DNA from: an uncultured Paracoccaceae bacterium
Lineage (GTDB): Bacteria > Pseudomonadota > Alphaproteobacteria > Rhodobacterales > Rhodobacteraceae
Direction: 5' to 3'
NCBI GenBank assembly: GCA_951812305.1
Contig: CATOSB010000011.1
Coordinates: 248,001 to 312,000, forward strand
Length of the DNA: 64,000 bases
Shown: piece by piece, positions 9,091-18,065 of the stretch
How positions within the stretch are numbered: position 1 is the stretch's first letter
Layout: every line of letters begins with the position of its first letter
The notes under the pieces: generated by a model
What the model saw: only the letters and a program-made list of their open reading frames with translations
What the model was told of the DNA's origin: nothing
Databases searched by the model: none
Translations under genes and position numbers: made by a program

Positions 9091-9290
9091 GCAGCGTGGT
9101 TCTTTCGGACATTTGGCTATTTGAGGCCAGCCATGTCCCGGTTTAGAGGCCTATTCTAATCCAACCTCGGTCAGATAACGCCACATAAGCTGGTCTGTGC
9201 CTGTCTCAAACAGCACTGTTGAACGCCGCCTATTCTCTGATGCCGAGGCGCGTGCGCCGGTCTGGGCTTCGGTGTATTGAAACAGAATTA

Positions 9291-10339
9291 GAGCGTCGTC
9301 CATCTAATCTGCAACATATCCGGCAGCTTTGAAGAGGTTTCGGCACTCGGTTGGCGGGAAGAGGTCGCAGGTTTGGGCGACGGATTGGAAAAGGGCGTCG
9401 AAGGTGCGGGCCTTGAGCCGACGCAGGTGTGCCTTGAGTTTCGAGTACGCCATTTCGATCGGGTTGAGATCGGGCGAATACGGCGGCAGGAAGAGCAGCC
9501 AGCTGCCTTGCGACTTCAGCAGTTCCTGCGCATTGGCCGATTTGTGCGATGACAGGTTGTCGGCGATCACCACATCGCCCGGCTGCAACGTTGGAGCCAG
9601 CTGGGTCTCGATGTAGAGGTCGAACGCGGCGCGGTTCATGGGGCCGTCCAGCACCCAGGGGGCGCTGAGTTCGTCGATCCGCAGGCCCGCGATGAAGGTC
9701 TGGGTGCGCCAGTGGCCGAAGGGCGCGTCGGCTTCCAGCCGGGTGCCGCGTGGGGATCGACCACGAAGCCGTGTCATCTTGGTCGTGACAGCTGTTTCGT
9801 CGATAAAAACCAGCCGGTGCGGCTCAAGGCGCATCCTCGGCATCCGGCGGTGCTGCCACTCGTACCTGGCAGCGCGCACCCGTTTGCGCAGCCGCTCCGT
9901 CGCGATCAGGGATTTTTTTATATGTGAACCCAAGACGATGGATCAGATAACGCGAGAGCATCGCCGGTGTCGCGGTGAGGGCATGTTCCTGTTTCAGCAC
10001 CTCGGCCAGTTCCGGCATAGTGATATCCGGCTCGGCTTCCACGCGTGTCTTAAGCCAGTTTGAGACCACATCCAGCTTGCTGCGCCGAGGGCGGCCTTGA
10101 GGCGCAGCTCTCACCCCACCCGTTCGCCTCTTACGTTGCATGATCCGCACCGCGCTGGCAGCTGATATCCGTAAACGCCGCGCAGCCTCATGGCAGGAAA
10201 GGCCGTCATCAACCAAAGCGACGACACGTTCCCGAATATCCAGTGATAGCGATTTGCCCATGATCCACCTCCACATATGGTGAATCACAAAACCTGCCAC
10301 GTGGGAATCCCATCGATTCAGATTTCAAGGACGACGCTC
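9291..10339 (-). mobile_element. IS630-type element with TA duplication, 1049 bp
   Basis: The ends GAGCGTCGTCC and GGACGACGCTC are perfect inverted repeats. TA is present on both sides (9289-9290 and 10340-10341), the classic IS630 target duplication. It is unrelated in sequence to the three 1169-bp IS630-type copies elsewhere in the window. Confidence 0.9.
9304..10261 (-). CDS. IS630 family transposase (frameshift fusion)
   Basis: The first frame starts at ATG 10261 behind GGAGGTGGATC and carries tandem helix-turn-helix domains (CHEAARRLRISAASAVRIM). The catalytic frame ends at 9304 with FIDETAVTT, VVIADNLSSHK and SPDLNPIEMAYSKLK, the IS630 DDE residues. The frames overlap around 9915-9930, where six consecutive A follow TAT on the coding strand, a likely slippage site. 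The element looks intact. Confidence 0.85.
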
Positions 10340-10599
10340 TAGTTCGGGCCATACGCCCAGCAGCCGAGGGGCCTTTATCGCAATCCGAAATCCCGGGTTG
10401 GTTCCGTGACCCGCCCGGATCGCGCCGACAAGATCGCCTTTTGTCATCACGGTTCCCGCAGGCTGAACATTTTCAAATTCGGGGTGCAGAACCCCGGCAA
10501 ACGCAGGCTCGAACTGTTCAACTGGGAATTCACCACGAAACCATGCGCCAAGGAAATCGTGCAGCCGGACGACTTCCTGAAGGGCGCGGTCAAAATCGC

Positions 10600-11298
10600 T
10601 CAATCGGTCACCAGCATGTACCCGGCACCGCGCACGGTTTGCAGGTATCGCGGCTGTTTTGGGTCCTGCTCGATCTTGCGTCTCAGCCGCGTGATCTGAA
10701 CATCCACGGCGCGCTCCTGCGCTTGTCCGCGATCACGCCCCAGATCCTCAACCAGCTTGGTGCGGCTCATCGGCTCTCCCGTCTGCGCCGAAAATATCCG
10801 CATCAGTTGCGATTCGGTTGCCGTCAACCGCACCAGATCATCGCCGCGCCACATCTCGCCGCGTTCAACGTCGTAACGGATCGGCCCGAGCGACAGCACC
10901 TTGGCCGCCGCATCCGGCTCGGTCTGCGGCATCCGCCGCAATATCGCGTTGATCCGCAGCAACAGCTCTTTTGGCTCAAACGGCTTGGCCAGATAGTCAT
11001 CCGCCCCCGCCTCCAGCCCGGAAATCCGGTCTTCCGTCTCGCCCCGCGCCGTCAGCAACAGCACCGGCGTCGTCACCCCACCCTCACGCAGCGCTTTGGT
11101 CAGCGCGATGCCATCTTCGCCCGGCATCATCACGTCCAGCACGAGCATGTCGAATTCCAAACCCGACAACACGCGCCGTGCATGTTCTGCATCGCGCGCC
11201 GCTGTCACCCAGAACCCGTTGCGTACCAGGAACTTCTGCAAAAGCCCGCGAATACGCTCGTCATCGTCAACGATCAGAAGATGTGAATCAGGTGTCAT
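10600..11298 (-). CDS. petR: Response regulator PetR, OmpR family
   Basis: A 232-residue two-domain regulator. The receiver domain (about 1-120) has the acidic pocket DDDE, the phospho-acceptor in LVLDVMMPGEDG and the conserved lysine in LAKPFEP; the C-terminal winged helix ends VRGAGYML. Order and overlap with a MarR gene (4 bp), next to divergent ilvE, match petP-petR of Rhodobacter capsulatus, where these genes are needed for cytochrome bc1 production and growth. The symbol rests on that synteny; no histidine kinase is adjacent. Confidence 0.82.
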   Translation of the reverse strand: MTPDSHLLIVDDDERIRGLLQKFLVRNGFWVTAARDAEHARRVLSGLEFDMLVLDVMMPGEDGIALTKALREGGVTTPVLLLTARGETEDRISGLEAGADDYLAKPFEPKELLLRINAILRRMPQTEPDAAAKVLSLGPIRYDVERGEMWRGDDLVRLTATESQLMRIFSAQTGEPMSRTKLVEDLGRDRGQAQERAVDVQITRLRRKIEQDPKQPRYLQTVRGAGYMLVTD

Positions 11299-11795
11299 TG
11301 CGACCGATCCTTAAGCGCATTGAAGTGTCGCCGCAAATCGGCATCCATCATTGCCTCCAGCACGGTTCGAAAGCCCGCCACCGCGTCCGGCCCCGCCTCG
11401 CGGAACGCCGCGCGCATTCGCACCCGCTGCGCATTGGACAATTCCGCCTCCAGAGCTGCCCCGTCTTCTGTGAGATACAGATGCCGCTCGCGACGATCTT
11501 CCTTGCCCACGCGGCTTTCCACCAGCCCATCGGCGATCAGCGCGCGCAACACCCGGTTCAGTGACTGCTTGGTCACGCCCAGAATGCTGAGGAGGTTGTT
11601 CACCGTCGTCCCCGGCGAGCGCTTGATGAAATGCACCGCCCTGTGATGCGCGCGGCCATAGCCCTTGTCGGCCAGAATACGGTCTGGATCGGCTGTGAAC
11701 CCGCGATAGGCGAAGAACATCGCCTCAATCCCCTTGCGCAGCTGCTCGTCCGTCAGAAACAGCAGGCTTTCACCGCCTGGACCGCTTTCTGCCAT
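11295..11795 (-). CDS. petP: MarR family transcriptional regulator PetP
   Basis: A 166-residue MarR protein with a winged helix-turn-helix in the middle (NNLLSILGVTKQSLNRVLRA) followed by the wing (GKEDRRERHLYLTEDG). The region RILADKGYGRAHHRAVHFI matches the typical N-terminal helices. It lies directly upstream of petR with an overlapping stop/start, and diverges from ilvE across about 170 bp. The gene name follows the conserved petP-petR order. Confidence 0.82.
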   Translation of the reverse strand: MAESGPGGESLLFLTDEQLRKGIEAMFFAYRGFTADPDRILADKGYGRAHHRAVHFIKRSPGTTVNNLLSILGVTKQSLNRVLRALIADGLVESRVGKEDRRERHLYLTEDGAALEAELSNAQRVRMRAAFREAGPDAVAGFRTVLEAMMDADLRRHFNALKDRSQ

Positions 11796-11966
11796 GCGTG
11801 ACGTCCCTCAATTGTTACAACCATTTTATGTCAGCCTTGTTGACATTCCAAGGCCCAACCTTTATCGATTCTTCGGATCTGGCGCAAATTTATGTCCGAA
11901 ACGGCCTTAATTTGCGCAACATTCGTAAATCAAGGGCATCGCCCTGGCAGCAAAGGGACTGGACCG

Positions 11967-12836
11967 ATGGGTGCATCTTACGACGACCGCGACGGCGTTA
12001 TCTGGCTGGACGGCAAGCTTGTGCCGTGGCGCGAGGCGAGTGTGCATGTCCTGTCCCATGCACTGCATTACGCGTCTTCGGTATTTGAAGGTGAGCGCGC
12101 CTATAACGGCAAAATCTTCCTGTCCCGTAAGCACTCCGAACGGCTTTTGTTTTCTGGTGACGAGATCGACATGCCGATCCCTTACACGGTTGACCAGATC
12201 GAAGAGGCGAAATACGCGACGCTGAAGGCCAACGGCCTGACTGATGCCTATGTTCGCCCCGTCGCGTGGCGCGGCTCGGGCGAGGATATGGGCGTAAGCT
12301 CCGCCAAGAACCCGGTCCGTATGGCCATTGCCACGTGGGAATGGGGCAGCTATTACGGCGATGCCAAGTTCAAGGGCGCCAAGCTCGACATCTCCAAATG
12401 GAAGCGCCCCAGCCCCGAAACCATCCCCGTCCACGCCAAGGCCGCCGGCCTATACATGATTTGTACCACTTCCAAACATGCCGCCGAGGCGAAGGGGTGT
12501 TCAGACGCGCTGTTCTTCGACTATCGCGGCTATGTCGCCGAGGCGACCGGCGCGAATGTGTTCTTCGTGAAAGACGGTGAAGTCCACACGCCCAAGCCTG
12601 ACGCATTCCTGAATGGCCTGACCCGTCAGACAGTCATCGGCATGTTGAAAGACCGCCAGATCAAGGTGCATGAGCGCCACATCGAACCCGGCGAGATGGA
12701 AGACATGCAGCAATGCTGGCTGACCGGATCAGCGGCGGAAGTCACGCCAGTTGGCTCGATCGGCGATTACAATTTTGAAGTCGGTGCCATGACGCGGGAG
12801 ATTTCGGAAGGGTATGACAAGTTGGTGCGGGAATAG
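11967..12836 (+). CDS. ilvE: Branched-chain amino acid aminotransferase
   Basis: A class IV (fold type IV) PLP aminotransferase of 289 residues, performing the last step of Val, Leu and Ile synthesis. Landmarks are SHALHYASSVFEGERAY, the PLP lysine in IPVHAKAAGLYM, EATGANVFFVKDG and the C-terminal CWLTGSAAEVTPV. A longer frame begins at 11892, but the ATG at 11967, behind AAAGGGACTGGACCG, gives the N-terminus typical of this family (MGASYDDRDGVIW). It diverges from petP. Confidence 0.92.
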   Translation: MGASYDDRDGVIWLDGKLVPWREASVHVLSHALHYASSVFEGERAYNGKIFLSRKHSERLLFSGDEIDMPIPYTVDQIEEAKYATLKANGLTDAYVRPVAWRGSGEDMGVSSAKNPVRMAIATWEWGSYYGDAKFKGAKLDISKWKRPSPETIPVHAKAAGLYMICTTSKHAAEAKGCSDALFFDYRGYVAEATGANVFFVKDGEVHTPKPDAFLNGLTRQTVIGMLKDRQIKVHERHIEPGEMEDMQQCWLTGSAAEVTPVGSIGDYNFEVGAMTREISEGYDKLVRE

Positions 12837-12926
12837 CTTGAAATTCGACGCACAAATACACGTCCCGACCGGATAAGCACGGCCAAAGCTCTCAAGACGT
12901 GGAACAATTGAACCACCTGTCGGTTC

Positions 12927-13841
12927 CTACCCGTGCTTGATCAACGTCTGGAACTTGTTCTCCGCTGTCTTCTGCATTCCCAAGGCACGTTCACGCAGAA
13001 CAATCGTCACGCCCGCCGCGATCACCAGCGCCGCGCCCGACAGCATCGGCCATGTTGGCACCTCGCCGAACACGAAGTACCCAAGGATCAGCGACCAGAT
13101 CATCGCGACATAGGTGAACGGCGCCAGCGTTGAAGCCTCAGCGTATTTGTATCCCGAAGTCAGCAATATCTGCCCCAATCCGCCGATCAACCCCGCGCCA
13201 ATCAGCCAGATCCATTCAATCCCGCTTGGCAGGACCCAGCCGAATGGCAAGCTCAAAAGTGCAAGGCCGGATGCTGTCGCCGAAAACCAAAACACGATGG
13301 CTGTGGTTTTCTCTGTCCCCGCCATCGCCTTGACGAAAACCTGCGCCAACGCCGCCAACCCGCCAGAGGCCAGCGTGACAATTACACCCAACAGCGCGGC
13401 GTCTCCAATATCGAAACTCAACCGCGGCCAGATCACGATCATCACGCCGAACAGCCCGACAATCACCGCAGAAATGCGGAAAAGCCTGATCACCTCGCCT
13501 AAGATCATGGCCGCGAAGATCAGCACAAGGATGGGGGTCACAAACCGGATTGCCGTTGCTTCCGGCAGCGGGATCAACTTCAATCCCAGAAAGCCCAGAC
13601 CCATCGCCACCGTGCCCGCAATTGCGCGCACCGCGTGGCCCTTCCAGCTCTGCACACTCAGCCCTGATCGAACCTCACCCCGCACCGCCAACCAAAGCAG
13701 GATCACCGGCAATGCACAGAATGCACGAAAGAACACTGCCTCTCCCGGTGGCACGCGATCCGCAGCCTTCACGAGCGCCGCCATGATCGAAAAGCACGAC
13801 ACTGCGAGAAGCATCAAAAGAATACCGCGGGAGGAGGACAT
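12927..13841 (-). CDS. EamA/DMT family transporter
   Basis: A 304-residue, very hydrophobic protein with about ten predicted membrane helices in two repeated EamA halves, beginning GILLMLLAVSCFSIMAALVK. The inter-half region and motifs such as ATAIRFVTPILVLIFAAMIL and YKYAEASTLAPFTYVAMIW are typical of the drug/metabolite transporter superfamily. The substrate is unknown. It is convergent with ilvE and sits 17 bp downstream of queG on the same strand. Confidence 0.85.
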   Translation of the reverse strand: MSSSRGILLMLLAVSCFSIMAALVKAADRVPPGEAVFFRAFCALPVILLWLAVRGEVRSGLSVQSWKGHAVRAIAGTVAMGLGFLGLKLIPLPEATAIRFVTPILVLIFAAMILGEVIRLFRISAVIVGLFGVMIVIWPRLSFDIGDAALLGVIVTLASGGLAALAQVFVKAMAGTEKTTAIVFWFSATASGLALLSLPFGWVLPSGIEWIWLIGAGLIGGLGQILLTSGYKYAEASTLAPFTYVAMIWSLILGYFVFGEVPTWPMLSGAALVIAAGVTIVLRERALGMQKTAENKFQTLIKHG

Positions 13842-13858
13842 GACTGTTCCCTAACAGT

Positions 13859-14920
13859 TTAAGTGTCCCTTGCCCACGCCGCGCCCCCGCATAGCCGGTA
13901 TGCAGCCCAGCGCGCCGCGTCCACCACCGTCGGGTCCGGGTCGTCGGTCAAACATTGCGCCACGGGGGCCAAGCGCTCGTCCCCCGAATTTCCAATCGCG
14001 TAAAGCACATTGCGCACGAACCGGTCCCGCCCGATCCGTTTTATTGGCGAGCCTGAAAACATCGCGCGAAATGCGGTATCGTCCAGCGCCGCCAACACCG
14101 CCAGCCTTGGAGCCTTCAGATCGTCTCGCGCCGCGTATTTCACCTCGCGCGCCTCCACCGCAAACTTGTTCCACGGGCATACGGCCAGGCAATCGTCACA
14201 GCCATAGATCCGGTTTCCCAACAGGGGCCGCAAATCTTCATCTACCGGCCCCTTGTGCTCGATTGTCAGATAAGAAATGCACCGTCTTGCATCGAGCTCA
14301 AACGGCGCCGGAAACGCATCTGTCGGGCAAATATCCAGACAGGCCCGGCACGACCCGCAATTTTCCGCCCCCGGCACATCCGGCTCCAGTTCCAGCGTGG
14401 TGAAAATCGCGCCAAGGAAGAACCAGTTCCCCAACTCGCGTGACAACAGGTTCGTGTGCTTCCCTTGCCAGCCCAGCCCCGCCGCCTCTGCCAGCGGTTT
14501 TTCCATCACTGGCGCAGTATCGACAAACACCTTGATCTCGCCGCCCGCTTCACCGATCAGCCACCGCCCCAGCCGTTTTAGCCGTTTCTTGACGACATCG
14601 TGGTAATCCCGGTTCTGCGCATAAACCGAAATCGCTCCGCAATCGCGTTGCTGCAAAATCTCGAGCGGATCATGCTCTGGTGTATAAGCCTCCGCCAGCA
14701 TCACCACAGACCGTGCCTCCGGCCAAAGCGCCACAGGGCTCCCGCGCCACGGCATCCGCTCTGCCATCCAGCCCATCTGCCCGTGCCGACCCTTCGACAC
14801 AAATGCCTCCAGCCGCGCGGGCAAGTCCGGAACGGCATCGGGCCGCGTCACGCCGACACCCGAAAACCCCTCTTCCTGCGCGCGGGCCGCCAGCCGTTCT
14901 TTCAGCGCCGGCTCTTTCAT
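13859..14920 (-). CDS. queG: Epoxyqueuosine reductase
   Basis: A 353-residue cobalamin- and Fe-S-dependent enzyme that reduces epoxyqueuosine to queuosine in tRNA, the last step of the pathway. Two 4Fe-4S motifs are visible: [16 protein letters not shown] with its partner cysteines, and [29 protein letters not shown] and the C-terminal HEAT-like segment ([14 protein letters not shown]) are also family features. The dispersed repeat at 14918-14961 overlaps its start region. Confidence 0.93.
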   Translation of the reverse strand: MKEPALKERLAARAQEEGFSGVGVTRPDAVPDLPARLEAFVSKGRHGQMGWMAERMPWRGSPVALWPEARSVVMLAEAYTPEHDPLEILQQRDCGAISVYAQNRDYHDVVKKRLKRLGRWLIGEAGGEIKVFVDTAPVMEKPLAEAAGLGWQGKHTNLLSRELGNWFFLGAIFTTLELEPDVPGAENCGSCRACLDICPTDAFPAPFELDARRCISYLTIEHKGPVDEDLRPLLGNRIYGCDDCLAVCPWNKFAVEAREVKYAARDDLKAPRLAVLAALDDTAFRAMFSGSPIKRIGRDRFVRNVLYAIGNSGDERLAPVAQCLTDDPDPTVVDAARWAAYRLCGGAAWARDT

Positions 14921-14961
14921 CTGGCCGGAAATACTTCGGGGGTTTGGGGGCTGGCCCCCAA
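14918..14961 (-). repeat. Second copy of the intergenic hairpin motif
   Basis: CATCTGGCCGGAAATACTTC followed by GGGGG, then GGGGGCTGGCCCCC, which folds into a hairpin, between the GST and queG genes. It is the reverse complement of the motif at 1394-1441 with one substitution. A terminator or attenuator role before queG is inference. Confidence 0.5.
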
Positions 14962-15627
14962 TCAGAAATCCAGATCGGCGTAATGCGCTGGCGCCGGAAA
15001 GCCGGGCACATTATCCGCCAGAATGCGCCGAAACGCGGGCCGGGATTTGATTTTGGCGTACCAGTCCTTCACAACGGAAGACCTGTTCCAATCGACATCA
15101 GAAATGTAATCCAGCGATGACAGATGTGCGGCTGCCGCAAAATCCGCCAGCGACATAAGATCGCCGGCCAACCATCGCCGCTGATCTAACAACCAAGCCA
15201 TGTAATCGAGATGATATTTGATCTTCTGCGCCCCGGATTTCACGTTCTTTGAATCCGGATACCCCTCACCGGTGATCTTTTTGTTGACCCGCTCATAAAG
15301 CAGCTTCGATGTCACCTCGTGATGAAACTTGTCGTCAAACCACGATACCAGTCGGCGCACCTCATAGCGCGCATCCTTGTCCTTGGGCATCAGGGACGGC
15401 TCGGGATAAGCTTCCTCCAGATACTCGCAAATCGGCGCGCTTTCTGACAACGTGCGACCGTCAATCTTCAATACCGGCACTTTGCCCGCCGGGTTGCGGC
15501 GCATGAAATCGGGGTCCTGTTCCCAGTACTTTTCCTGCACCAGTTCGACTTCAATCTTCTTTTCAGCCAGCGAAAGCCGCACCTTTCGGCAGAATGGAGA
15601 GAGTGGAACGTGAAACAGCCGGTTCAT
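14962..15627 (-). CDS. Glutathione S-transferase family protein
   Basis: A 221-residue protein with a thioredoxin-fold N-terminal domain ([20 protein letters not shown]; glutathione-contacting [20 protein letters not shown]) and an all-helical C-terminal domain ([20 protein letters not shown]). This is the standard two-domain GST layout. The substrate is unknown. It is on the same strand as queG, separated only by the hairpin repeat. Confidence 0.88.
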   Translation of the reverse strand: MNRLFHVPLSPFCRKVRLSLAEKKIEVELVQEKYWEQDPDFMRRNPAGKVPVLKIDGRTLSESAPICEYLEEAYPEPSLMPKDKDARYEVRRLVSWFDDKFHHEVTSKLLYERVNKKITGEGYPDSKNVKSGAQKIKYHLDYMAWLLDQRRWLAGDLMSLADFAAAAHLSSLDYISDVDWNRSSVVKDWYAKIKSRPAFRRILADNVPGFPAPAHYADLDF

Positions 15628-15686
15628 CTGAAACGTCGATTATGACCCAAGGATTTCTGCCTCAATGCCGTGAAACGCGACATGTT

Positions 15687-16400
15687 TCAATCCTCGAAGC
15701 ATATTGCCCGCCCATCGCGCGCAATTGTTGCTGCTCCATCGGCAATTGAGGCGGCGCGTTTCCGCAAGGCCGCACTTGGTTTGGCGGCATTCCGCCCTTT
15801 TGGGTTTGGCAGTATCGCGGCGAGAAGCGCCGCCTCTCGTGCACTCAAATCCGCGGCTTCTTTTTTAAAGTAATGCCGTGACGCCGCTGCGACACCAAAG
15901 ACGCCTTCATCAAACTCTGCAACATTCAGATAAACCTCCAGAACCCGGTGCTTGGTCCACACGGCCTCCATCACCGGCGTGATCAGCCCTTCCAGCGCCT
16001 TTCTGACCCAGCTTCGCCCGTGCCAAAGGTACGTATTTTTTACCACCTGCTGGCTGATGGTCGAGGCCCCGCGCCGCGCGCCTTCTTCCAGAACCGCGCG
16101 GATCGCTTCCATGTCAAAACCCCAGTGGACGCAGAAATTCGCATCCTCCGCCGCCACGGCAGAGCGTGCCATCACCGGTGCTATGTTCTCCATCCCGATC
16201 CATTCACGTTCTACGCCACCCAATCGGCGCGATTCCGACAGGATGTAAAACGTGGTCGGGGGGTTCACGAAACGGAACAGCACGATCAGCATCAGCACCA
16301 GTGCAACGGCAATCATAACGCCACGCAGCGCCCAGCGCATCAGAAACCGAACCGGTTGGATTCGCTCTTTGTTGCCTTTGGATTTGTTGCCCTTTGCCAT
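15687..16400 (-). CDS. mtgA: Monofunctional biosynthetic peptidoglycan transglycosylase
   Basis: A glycosyltransferase family 51 enzyme that polymerises lipid II into glycan strands. A basic N-terminal stretch is followed by one membrane anchor (GVMIAVALVLMLIVLFRFV, about residues 22-40). The catalytic motif AAEDANFCVHWGFD and the second motif GASTISQQVVKNTYLW are intact. The ATG at 16400 (MAKGNKSKGNK) is preferred over an upstream TTG. No transpeptidase domain is present, as expected for MtgA. Confidence 0.92.
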   Translation of the reverse strand: MAKGNKSKGNKERIQPVRFLMRWALRGVMIAVALVLMLIVLFRFVNPPTTFYILSESRRLGGVEREWIGMENIAPVMARSAVAAEDANFCVHWGFDMEAIRAVLEEGARRGASTISQQVVKNTYLWHGRSWVRKALEGLITPVMEAVWTKHRVLEVYLNVAEFDEGVFGVAAASRHYFKKEAADLSAREAALLAAILPNPKGRNAAKPSAALRKRAASIADGAATIARDGRAICFED

Positions 16401-16451
16401 TGCCCAGCCAAACCACGCTGGCCGACCCAAGGTCAACCCGCTGCACTCAGA

Positions 16452-16675
16452 CTATCGCGTGCAGGCCCAGACCCTCACATGACACCGCGTATTCTCGGTA
16501 GACGCACAATTGGCCATTGCTTCATCGATCGCCGATTCCCGATCCTCGCCGAAACCTGCGAAATTTCCGCCACGTGGCGCCGATACAATTGCGCCGCATC
16601 CGCTGTGAAACACTTCGACGGTGTCGCACTTGCCTCGACAGACCCGGTCGGCCCGGTTCCATGCATCCGGGGGGA
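16452..16675 (-). pseudogene. DUF4189 protein, C-terminal fragment truncated by IS5
   Basis: The remaining frame reads FHSGCGAIVSAPRGGNFAGF, then DRESAIDEAMANC and HVRVWAC, the core of the DUF4189 domain of small exported proteins. The N-terminus, including any signal peptide, is replaced by the left end of the IS5 element at 16676. The missing 5' part is not found on the other side of the element, so DNA was also lost. Confidence 0.7.
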
Positions 16676-17768
16676 GTTGTTGCATAGATCACCCGCCTTC
16701 TGATATCAATGCGTTTTATTTCCTTGAGGATGTTGTAGATGCCGCACAAATTCAACGCAGATCGTCGAGACAAGATCCCGAAACAGAAGTATCGCGTGGC
16801 CAATTGGGCTGAATACAACGAAGCGCTTCGTCAGCGCGGTGATCTGACGATCTGGATTAGTGAGGATGCAATGAGTTCATGGGCTGCGCCTCGGCGTACT
16901 ACCCGTGGCGGGCAGCGCAAATATTCGGATCTGGCGATTGAGATGTGCCTGACGCCGGGCATGGTATTCCGCCAACCATTACGCCAGACGCAAGGCTTGA
17001 TGCGTTCGATGGCAAAGCTGCTCTGTGTCGAAATCGCGGTACCTGATTTCTCCACCTTGTCGCGGCGGGGCAGCGGCCTGGCGTTACCTGCAAAGCCAGG
17101 GATCGATGGCCGGGCGGCGATCCATTTGGCAGTGGACAGTACAGGTCTTAAGATCTTCGGCGCGGGCGAGTGGCTTGAAGAAAAGCACAAAATCAAGCGT
17201 AAAAGGCGCTCCTGGCGCAAGCTCCACCTCGGTCTTGATCTTGTCAGCGGGGAGATCGTCTGTTCTGATCTCACCACGGATGACGTCGGCGATCCGACGG
17301 TGCTGCCAGATCTCCTGGATCAGGTCGATGGTCCGGTTGATTGGTTCCTCGCAGATGGAGCATACGACGGAGAACCAACATCCGATTTACTTGCCGCTCG
17401 GTTCGGACCGATGATCAAGGTGACGATCCCACCTCCCAAAAACGCGGTTGTGAGCCCCAATGCGACCCACAATCTGACGGCACGAGACTGCCATATCGCC
17501 GAGATCGCAGCCCGCGGGCGGATGGCCTGGCAGAAAGCCACGGGCTACAATCAACGCAGCCGGGGTGAGACTCTCATGGGCCGCTGGAAGGCGGTTATTG
17601 GGCCCAGGCTAAAGTCGCGCGACTTCGAAAACCAGAAATCGGAAGCCAGGATTGGCGTGCAGATTCTCAACCGAATGACCGGGCTTGGCCAGCCACGTTT
17701 CGAACGCACCGCCTGAATTCCGTCTCGGGTAGGGCGCGTTCCGAGCTCCAGAGCTTCCGTGCAACAAC
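16676..17768 (+). mobile_element. IS5-type element (IS903-like group)
   Basis: The ends share GTTGTTGCA: the left reads GTTGTTGCATAGATC and the right, in reverse complement, GTTGTTGCACGGAAG. I see no convincing target duplication. A diverged remnant of the same left end lies at 22514-22613. Boundaries may be off by about 3 bp. Confidence 0.8.
16739..17716 (+). CDS. IS5 family transposase
   Basis: A 325-residue transposase. The DDE residues are in HLAVDSTGLKIFG, WFLADGAYDG and YNQRSRGETLMGRWK, and the N-terminal domain RKYSDLAIEMCLTPGMVFRQ is typical of the group. The length is normal for IS5/IS903 transposases, so the copy appears intact. Confidence 0.9.
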   Translation: MPHKFNADRRDKIPKQKYRVANWAEYNEALRQRGDLTIWISEDAMSSWAAPRRTTRGGQRKYSDLAIEMCLTPGMVFRQPLRQTQGLMRSMAKLLCVEIAVPDFSTLSRRGSGLALPAKPGIDGRAAIHLAVDSTGLKIFGAGEWLEEKHKIKRKRRSWRKLHLGLDLVSGEIVCSDLTTDDVGDPTVLPDLLDQVDGPVDWFLADGAYDGEPTSDLLAARFGPMIKVTIPPPKNAVVSPNATHNLTARDCHIAEIAARGRMAWQKATGYNQRSRGETLMGRWKAVIGPRLKSRDFENQKSEARIGVQILNRMTGLGQPRFERTA

Positions 17769-17919
17769 GCCATCTTGCGGTGTGTCGCGACATCTTTTGT
17801 CTTTGTGAGTGGGGCCGGGGGGCGTCAGAGGCTTTTTACTTTCGATAGGTCTGACTTCGACTTTCAATCGGTGGCGAACGCTCCCGTTCAGTTGCTGGGT
17901 CCCATGCGGGATCAGCATA

Positions 17920-18060
17920 AAACTCGTCAAGATGCACATCTAACTTTACGTGTGATTGCACGGCTTAAAAAACGTGTATACAAACGACACGCTTTACGTC
18001 TAAATGTACAGCTCTTAATACGCGTAAAGTACCGGCAACTTCTTTAGGAAGGTGACCTTC
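17920..18060 (+). promoter_or_regulatory. AT-rich upstream region of the fic gene with repeated TTTACG half-sites
   Basis: Between the IS5 end and the fic start the DNA turns AT-rich. It holds several copies of a CTTTACG/CGTAAAG half-site, including CTTTACGTC and CGCGTAAAG in inverted orientation about 25 bp apart, and a palindromic ACGTGTATAC. These could be an operator for autoregulation. This is pattern only. Confidence 0.3.
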
Positions 18061-18065
18061 TTATT

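Larger units (their letters stand above)
9151..10603 (-). pseudogene. Small gene downstream of petR, split by an IS630 element
   Basis: The 5' part starts at 10603 (MSDFDRALQEVVRLHDFLGA) and overlaps the petR stop by 4 bp. Across the insertion, after removing the IS and one TA, the frame continues as GVWPELILFQYTEAQTGARA and ends at a TAG at 9151-9153. The restored protein would be about 133 residues. Its size and pattern resemble NTF2/SnoaL-like (DUF4440-type) proteins, which is a weak call. The gene was presumably the third of the petP-petR operon and is now inactivated. Confidence 0.7.
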
